Positions 16,629 through 21,462 of a stretch of 21,462 nt of DNA are shown here, piece by piece. The DNA lies in assembly GCA_031278075.1 (NCBI GenBank), contig JAITLE010000118.1, positions 1-21,462 of the forward strand, written 5' to 3'. Every line of letters begins with the position of its first letter. The stretch's first letter is position 1. Both the position numbers and the translations under genes were made by a program. The DNA comes from Bifidobacteriaceae bacterium. Lineage in GTDB: Bacteria > Actinomycetota > Actinomycetes > Actinomycetales > WQXJ01. The notes under the pieces were generated by a model, which saw only the letters and a list, made by a program, of their open reading frames with translations, did no database searches and had not been told where the DNA came from.

Positions 16629-16803
16629 GCGGCCTGATCGGCGGCGTGGTCGGCGGCGTGGTCGGCGGCCCGGGCGGCCTGGTCGGCGGCCAGGTCGGCG
16701 GCGTGGGCCCGGGCGAGGGGCGGCCCAGCCGGGCGGGGGCTGGGGGACGGCGGGGGCGGAGGTGGGGCTGGGGGGGGGCCGGACGGCATCGGGCGCTGGG
16801 GGC
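16629..16803. repeat. Low-complexity convergent spacer: GGCGGCGTGGTC-type repeats, then G-runs
   Basis: Between convergent GH65 and hppA genes. From about 16639 to 16707 a degenerate 12-mer of the form GGCGGCGTGGTC recurs about five times. From about 16738 to 16783 the plus strand has many runs of three to nine G, enough for a G-quadruplex. No classical stem plus T-run terminator is visible, so this G-rich block may serve as the transcription barrier between the two genes. Confidence 0.6.
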
Positions 16804-19164
16804 TCACGCGAGTGCGCGCTCTAGTTCTGGTTCTTGCATCTTGCCGATGCGGGTCGCGCGGAACCTGGACCAAACCACGGGGCCGATCGCGATCAGCCCG
16901 GCGATGATCGCCAGGAGGATGCGGAGCGGGTGGTTGGCGTCCTCGGCGAGGGACATTGTCACAACCAACGGCGCGATCAACACGCTGACCAGGTTCATCA
17001 CCTTGATCAAGGGGTTGATGGCGGGACCGGCGGTGTCCTTGAACGGGTCGCCCACGGTGTCGCCGATCACCGCGGCGGCATGCGCCTCGGAGTTCTTCCC
17101 GCCGTGCCACCCGTCTTCGACCAGCTTCTTCGCGTTGTCCCAGGCGCCGCCCGCGTTGGCGAGGAAGACCGCCATCAGCAAACCCGTGGTGATCGCCCCG
17201 CCGAGGAACCCCGCCAACGGGCCCACGCCCAGGCCCAAGCCCACCGCCACCGGTGCGAACGCCGCGAGCATGCCGGGGGCCACCAGTTCACGCAACGAGT
17301 CGCGGGTGCAGATGTCCACCACCTCCGAGTAATCGGGTTTGACCTCGCCGGTCATGATCCGCGGCTCGTTGCGGAACTGGCGGCGCACCACCAGCACGAT
17401 CGCGCTCGCGGCGCGCGTCACCGCGTCGATCGCCAGACCCGAGAACAAGAACACGGTCGCTGCCCCCAAGACCACTCCGACCAGCGTCAACGGATGGATG
17501 ATCGAGTACTCGCTCATGGCCGCCACCAGGGCGCCGCTGGCCAGAGTGTCCCCGATCGAGGCGAGAGCCTGTTTGACCGAGTCGTTGTAAGAGCCGAAGA
17601 GCGCCGTCGCGGCGAGGACCGCGGTGGCGATCGCGATGCCTTTGGTGATCGCTTTGGTGGTGTTGCCCACGGCGTCCAGATCGGTCAAAGCGGCCGCGGC
17701 CGCGCCGGACACCTCGCCGGACATCTCCGCGATGCCTTGCGCGTTGTCCGAGACCGGCCCAAACGTGTCCATCGCGACGATCACGCCCACAGTGGTCAAC
17801 AACCCGCACCCCGCCAACGCCACCAGGAACAGCGCCAGCGTGATGTTGCCATCCGACATCAGGAACAGCGCGCACAGCGCCGCCGCGATGGTGCCCGCCG
17901 TGTACACAGCCGACTCAAGCCCCACGCCGATCCCCGACAGCACCACTGTCGCCGGGCCAGTCGTCGCGGTTTTCGCGACATGTCGGGTCGGTCGCGTCTC
18001 CGTGCCGGTGAAATAGCCGGTGATCCACAAGATCAAACCCGCCAGCACGATGCCGACCAGCACAGCCCCGACGACAGCCCACCTCGGGTTGTTGCCCGCG
18101 AGGTCCGCGAGCTCCGGGTTGGCGAACGCCTCATAGTTGTCAGGGAGATAGGCGAAGGCGGCGCCGCTGGTGGCGACCGCCGCGATCAGCGCCGAGAGGT
18201 AGAACCCGCGGTAGATCGCTTTGAGCCCGGATTCGCCGCGGCGCACTTTGGTGATGAAGACGCCGATCCCGGCCGTGATCGCGCCGATAGCAGGCACGAT
18301 CAGCGGGAACACCAGCCCCTGCGCGCCGAAAGCGGCCTTGCCCAAGATGAGGGAGGCGACGAGCGTGACGGCGTAGGACTCGAACAGGTCCGCCGCCATG
18401 CCGGCGCAGTCGCCCACGTTGTCGCCGACGTTGTCGGCGATGGTCGCGGCGTTGCGGGGGTCGTCCTCGGGGATGCCCTGTTCCACTTTGCCGACGAGGT
18501 CTGCTCCCACGTCCGCGGCTTTGGTGAAAATCCCGCCGCCGACCCGCATGAACATCGCGAGCAGCGCGGCCCCGAACCCGAACCCCTCCAACACTGCGGG
18601 CGCGTCGGTCTGGAACACGATCACGACCGCGGCCGCGCCGAGCAGGCCGAGTCCCACTGTGGTCAGGCCCACCACCCCACCGGTCTGGAAGGCGATCGCG
18701 GCGCCGCGCTCCCGGCCGTCTTCGCTTTGGGCGGCGGCCGCCGCCACTCTGACGTTGGCACGGGTCGCGAGCCACATCCCGAGGTACCCGATGCACGCCG
18801 AGAACGCCGCCCCGGCGGCGAAAGCGACAGACCGGCCGACCCGCACTTCGACGTCGCCTGGCAGGAAGGCGAGCAAACCCATCACCACGACGGCGAAGCC
18901 GCCGAGTGTGCGCAGCTGGCGGCGGAGGTAAGCCGCCGCGCCGGCCTGAACCGCGGCCGCGATCTCTTGCATCTTCGGCGATCCGGGGCTTTGCGCTAAG
19001 ACTCGCGCCCTGAGCCCGGCCGCCGTTCCCAGGGCCGCGAGCGCCACCAACGCCACCGCCACGGCGATGACCATGCCGGATGTGCCGAGGCCAGGGGCCG
19101 CGTCAGGGCCGGCTGCGACGACTGGCGCCGCGATGGCTGGGGTCGTGGTGGTCAGTGTGGTCAT
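16804..19164 (-). CDS. hppA: Membrane-bound proton-pumping pyrophosphatase (K+-independent type)
   Basis: 786-residue polytopic membrane enzyme (about 16 membrane segments) that hydrolyses pyrophosphate and pumps H+. The catalytic loop reads GGGIFTKAADVGADLVGKVE followed by EDDPRNAATIADNVGDNVGD, with the lysines and aspartates that bind Mg-pyrophosphate. The diagnostic segment GNTTKAIT places Lys504 and Thr507 where K+-dependent enzymes have Ala and Gly, so this is the K+-independent H+ type; Na+ pumping is therefore unlikely. Ribosome site AAGGAG is nine bases before the ATG, and a -10-like TAATAT lies about 70 bases upstream. The N-terminal 20 residues are Thr/Ala-rich, ahead of the first membrane segment. 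It stands as its own transcription unit. Confidence 0.96.
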   Translation of the reverse strand: MTTLTTTTPAIAAPVVAAGPDAAPGLGTSGMVIAVAVALVALAALGTAAGLRARVLAQSPGSPKMQEIAAAVQAGAAAYLRRQLRTLGGFAVVVMGLLAFLPGDVEVRVGRSVAFAAGAAFSACIGYLGMWLATRANVRVAAAAAQSEDGRERGAAIAFQTGGVVGLTTVGLGLLGAAAVVIVFQTDAPAVLEGFGFGAALLAMFMRVGGGIFTKAADVGADLVGKVEQGIPEDDPRNAATIADNVGDNVGDCAGMAADLFESYAVTLVASLILGKAAFGAQGLVFPLIVPAIGAITAGIGVFITKVRRGESGLKAIYRGFYLSALIAAVATSGAAFAYLPDNYEAFANPELADLAGNNPRWAVVGAVLVGIVLAGLILWITGYFTGTETRPTRHVAKTATTGPATVVLSGIGVGLESAVYTAGTIAAALCALFLMSDGNITLALFLVALAGCGLLTTVGVIVAMDTFGPVSDNAQGIAEMSGEVSGAAAAALTDLDAVGNTTKAITKGIAIATAVLAATALFGSYNDSVKQALASIGDTLASGALVAAMSEYSIIHPLTLVGVVLGAATVFLFSGLAIDAVTRAASAIVLVVRRQFRNEPRIMTGEVKPDYSEVVDICTRDSLRELVAPGMLAAFAPVAVGLGLGVGPLAGFLGGAITTGLLMAVFLANAGGAWDNAKKLVEDGWHGGKNSEAHAAAVIGDTVGDPFKDTAGPAINPLIKVMNLVSVLIAPLVVTMSLAEDANHPLRILLAIIAGLIAIGPVVWSRFRATRIGKMQEPELERALA

Positions 19165-19232
19165 CTTCTGCGACTCCTTGCGGCCAGGTCTGCGATGACC
19201 CGACTGGGGGCTTGGGCATGGACGTTGGTCCT

Positions 19233-19238
19233 ATATTA
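19233..19238 (-). promoter_or_regulatory. Probable -10 element for hppA
   Basis: TAATAT on the minus strand, close to the TATAAT consensus, in an unusually AT-rich patch (CTATATTAG) of an otherwise GC-rich 124-base gap. It implies a leader of roughly 60 bases. No clear -35 is seen at 17 bases. Confidence 0.4.
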
Positions 19239-19288
19239 GGGGACGTCGCAAGCGCCCGCCGCCCGCGGTCAGCTGATCTGGAGCTGGT

Positions 19289-21259
19289 TCAGGAGGTGAG
19301 CGTGTAGACCGGCAGGGCGGAGTTGTAGGCCGGGTAGGCGGCCTTTTTCGAGTCGCCCGAGACGAATCCGATGGCCACCTGGCCGGTCAGGCCGAGCTGA
19401 TTGAGGGGGATCACCGCTTGGACCTGAGAGGAGGACTTGGCGACCGCCACTGACCCGAGTTGGGTCCAACTCCACGTGTTGGCGCCGCCGCTGTGCGCGT
19501 ACAAAGTGGTGTTCTCGACCAGGCGCGTGATCCCGGGCGTGGTCCAGTTGTAGGTGTAGCCGCCCGCGGCGCCCGTGACCAAGAAGAACTGCGACTTCCG
19601 GTTCAGGCCGGAGCCGCTGACTGTGATCGTCAAGTTTGTCGAGTCGTTGGTGACGGACATGGTCAGGCCGTTGATCGCCGGCCACGTCACCACTGGAGCG
19701 GTGGTCGGGCTGGGCGCGGGAGTCGGCGTGGGGCTCGGGCTGGGTGTGGGGCTTGGGCTGGGTGTGGGGCTCGGCGTCGGGCTCGGTGTGGGAGTCGGTG
19801 TGGGCGTGGGAGTCGGTGTGGGTGTGGGCGCCGGCGCGTCGAGCGCGGCCGCCTGAGCTGCTGTGATCTGGGCGAATCCGGCCACAGCGTGCCCGGTCGA
19901 GCCGCTCACCGGCACTGTGGCCAAAGCGTTGCGGCCCTCGCCGGCGACCCATGTCCCGAGGTTCGCCAACCGGATCGAGAACTTGGGTTCGGCGGCCAAC
20001 GACGCATAAGAACTCGGGAGCGCCACGGAAACGGTCCACGTGCCCGCCGGCAAATCCGAGGGCAATGAGAAGTACCAGTCAAAAGCCAATTGGCCGGCCT
20101 GACGCGTCCAATCCCGCGGATCCACGGCCACCGGCGCGCTATAGGAACGCGACCCGTTGGTCAAGACCACTCGGACGTCGTGCGCTTGCAGCAGGTTGCC
20201 GAACCCGAGGTTCGCCAACTCCAAGTGGAGGCGCAGGGCGCCGCCAGCTTGCGCCTGCGTCGTGACGCCGACGCGGGTCGCCTGGAAGCGGTAGCCCAGC
20301 GAGGCCGCGATCGCGTTGAACGCCGTTTGGCCCTGCCAGGTTTGGGTCCGCCACTTCGAGAGCACCGCCGGGTAATACGACAGGTTGAGGGTTTGGGCGT
20401 GCAGCTGCGTCAGTTCGGATATCGCGTTCGCGGCGTCGGAATAGCTGGACAGCGCGCAGGACTCTCCAGTGAACGGCGCAGCCACCAGGTTGTCCGCCGC
20501 CCAAGCCAACTCTTGGGCTCGCGAGAACGCCGGATCGACATAGGTGCCGACATCGGTGCTGTCGGAAAGCAGGCAGTCGTCGTGATAGCCCAACCGGGAG
20601 GCGAGCGCCGCGCCCGATGCAGTGCCGCTCACCAGCGCTCGGATGAACATCGGTCGGCGGACTTCGATGGGCACGGCGGCGGGCGCCGCCGCCGCCAACG
20701 CCTCAATCACCGTCTGCTGCGCCTCAAGCGACGGCGGATCGCCGAAGCGGGAGTTGTGCCATTCGCCCCACGGCCCCAAGAAGCCGGCCTGGATGGCGAT
20801 TATGAGGTCTTCGTTCTCAACGAAGATGGGCGCGAGCTGGGCGATATGCGATTCGATGCGGGACAGCTTGGTCGGCTCTGGCTTCGACTTGCCGGCGAAG
20901 TCGTAAGCGGCCCGGAAGATCACCGAGATCCCATACTGGCGAGCTGAGGCGAAGGCGGCCCGGATCTCCTTCAGCTTGGCCGAGGAGATCGCGGCCGCCG
21001 TGAACGACTTCAGGTTGACCGTCATCAACGCCACGTTGACGCCCTCTGCGGCGAGAGTCGCGTAGCCCGTCTTGGAATCGGATGGCACTTCCATGTACCA
21101 GCCGCGGCCTGGATTGGCGATGGGCGCCGGGTCCGGCGTCAGCGCCGCATAAGTCATACCCGCGGCGCTCGCGGCAGGGGCCGCTCCGGGCGTCAACAGA
21201 ACTGGAATCGCGACGGCGGCGGCGGACAGACAAACGGCTAGTTTTGATGCGGCGCGCAT
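19289..21259 (-). CDS. Secreted DUF4874/DUF4832 protein with Pro-Thr linker and C-terminal module
   Basis: 656 residues. A signal peptide (about 1-33, basic start, hydrophobic core, AAPAASAA) leads into a DUF4874-type TIM-barrel-like region marked by ANPGRGWYMEV (about 48-57), IFRAAYDF and GFLGPWGEWHN, then a DUF4832-type region (about 215-440) with GYHDDCLLSDSTDVGTY. Proteins with this pair are often secreted and suspected to act on carbohydrate, but no reaction is established to my knowledge. A Pro-Thr/Pro-Ser linker (about 477-519) joins a C-terminal beta-rich module of about 135 residues with several Trp/Tyr, the layout of extracellular polysaccharide enzymes with a binding domain. The C-terminal module is not one I recognise. 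A leaderless start is likely. Confidence 0.85.
   Translation of the reverse strand: MRAASKLAVCLSAAAVAIPVLLTPGAAPAASAAGMTYAALTPDPAPIANPGRGWYMEVPSDSKTGYATLAAEGVNVALMTVNLKSFTAAAISSAKLKEIRAAFASARQYGISVIFRAAYDFAGKSKPEPTKLSRIESHIAQLAPIFVENEDLIIAIQAGFLGPWGEWHNSRFGDPPSLEAQQTVIEALAAAAPAAVPIEVRRPMFIRALVSGTASGAALASRLGYHDDCLLSDSTDVGTYVDPAFSRAQELAWAADNLVAAPFTGESCALSSYSDAANAISELTQLHAQTLNLSYYPAVLSKWRTQTWQGQTAFNAIAASLGYRFQATRVGVTTQAQAGGALRLHLELANLGFGNLLQAHDVRVVLTNGSRSYSAPVAVDPRDWTRQAGQLAFDWYFSLPSDLPAGTWTVSVALPSSYASLAAEPKFSIRLANLGTWVAGEGRNALATVPVSGSTGHAVAGFAQITAAQAAALDAPAPTPTPTPTPTPTPTPSPTPSPTPSPSPTPSPSPTPTPAPSPTTAPVVTWPAINGLTMSVTNDSTNLTITVSGSGLNRKSQFFLVTGAAGGYTYNWTTPGITRLVENTTLYAHSGGANTWSWTQLGSVAVAKSSSQVQAVIPLNQLGLTGQVAIGFVSGDSKKAAYPAYNSALPVYTLTS
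19703..19832. repeat. Simple repeat encoding the Pro-Thr/Pro-Ser linker
   Basis: Imperfect 6- and 12-base units such as GGGCTGGGTGTG and GGAGTCGGTGTG run through about 130 bases. On the minus strand they encode alternating Pro-Thr and Pro-Ser, the flexible and often glycosylated linker between the two halves of the secreted protein. Confidence 0.8.
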
Positions 21260-21265
21260 CGCTAA

Positions 21266-21271
21266 ATGCTA
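21266..21271 (-). promoter_or_regulatory. Probable -10 of the DUF4832 gene, leaderless layout
   Basis: TAGCAT on the minus strand fits TANNNT and ends six bases before the ATG at 21259. No ribosome site is present between, which is consistent with a transcript beginning at or next to the start codon. Confidence 0.4.
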
Positions 21272-21340
21272 CCGCTGGGGCGATGAGCCCGACAGGGCAG
21301 GAGCCATCCATGCGGCTGCCGGGGACGGGTTTGACCATTC

Positions 21341-21373
21341 CTACACTTCTCCCGCCAGAGACGAGAAGTGTAG
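21341..21373. repeat. Perfect 11-bp inverted repeat (possible operator)
   Basis: CTACACTTCTC (21341-21351) and GAGAAGTGTAG (21363-21373) are exact reverse complements separated by 11 bases. No T-run follows on either strand, so a simple terminator is unlikely. It lies about 70 bases upstream of the proposed DUF4832 promoter, in a gap of at least 200 bases with no gene I can support. The two half-sites are 22 bases apart centre to centre, two helical turns. Confidence 0.65.
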
Positions 21374-21462
21374 AGTTCCGCGCCCGGCGCCACGGCGCAG
21401 GTGGCGGCCCGAAACCGGCCGTGGAGGTGTTTCCGCAGGTCAAGAGCCTGTGCTGGTTCTGG

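Noticed and set aside
21310..21462. Plus-strand open frame running off the right edge (51 codons)
   Set aside because: No ribosome site, no recognised domain, and it crosses the inverted repeat; the visible part is too short to judge.

Overview
The window comes from a high-GC Gram-positive bacterium (Actinomycetota). Three things point there: the GC-rich codon use, a gene block matching the mycobacterial fhaA-fhaB-pstP-rodA-pbpA-(pknA-pknB) locus, and the tRNA-Leu that borders that block in the same relative orientation as in Mycobacterium tuberculosis. I cannot name a genus from the sequence alone.

Region 1 (1-5597) is the cell-growth signalling block, all leftward: fhaA, fhaB, pstP, rodA and pbpA. 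pbpA is cut by the left edge inside its KTG motif, and pknA/pknB would be expected next. It makes a SEDS glycosyltransferase, its class B transpeptidase partner, the PP2C phosphatase that opposes the PknA/PknB kinases, and two FHA phosphothreonine readers. tRNA-Leu(CAG) sits divergently upstream at 5514-5597.

Region 2 (5620-12718) is a compact leftward operon for part of a type IV pilus machine. It holds a PilV-like prepilin, a PilW-like prepilin, a large PilX/GspK-like prepilin without Glu+5, PilN, PilO, and a secreted RCC1-type beta-propeller protein with an EF-hand-like loop. Most joints overlap by 1, 4 or 8 bases. PilM, the ATPases, PilC, the peptidase and a major pilin are not in the window. 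The propeller protein is the most interesting candidate here: by position and architecture it could be an actinobacterial counterpart of the PilY1 tip adhesin.

Region 3 (12719-13131) is a 413-base non-coding stretch with at least six DnaA-box-like 9-mers in about 165 bases and a small palindrome. It resembles a replication-origin or DnaA-binding region, although dnaA and dnaN are not next to it.

Region 4 (13132-21462) is more mixed. An alpha/beta hydrolase and a GH65 sugar phosphorylase are divergent across only 41 bases, apparently with leaderless promoters on both sides. A K+-independent proton-pumping pyrophosphatase converges on the GH65 gene across a G-rich, repetitive spacer. A secreted DUF4874/DUF4832 protein with a Pro-Thr linker and an unassigned C-terminal module follows. 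A perfect 11-bp inverted repeat lies upstream of it near the right edge.
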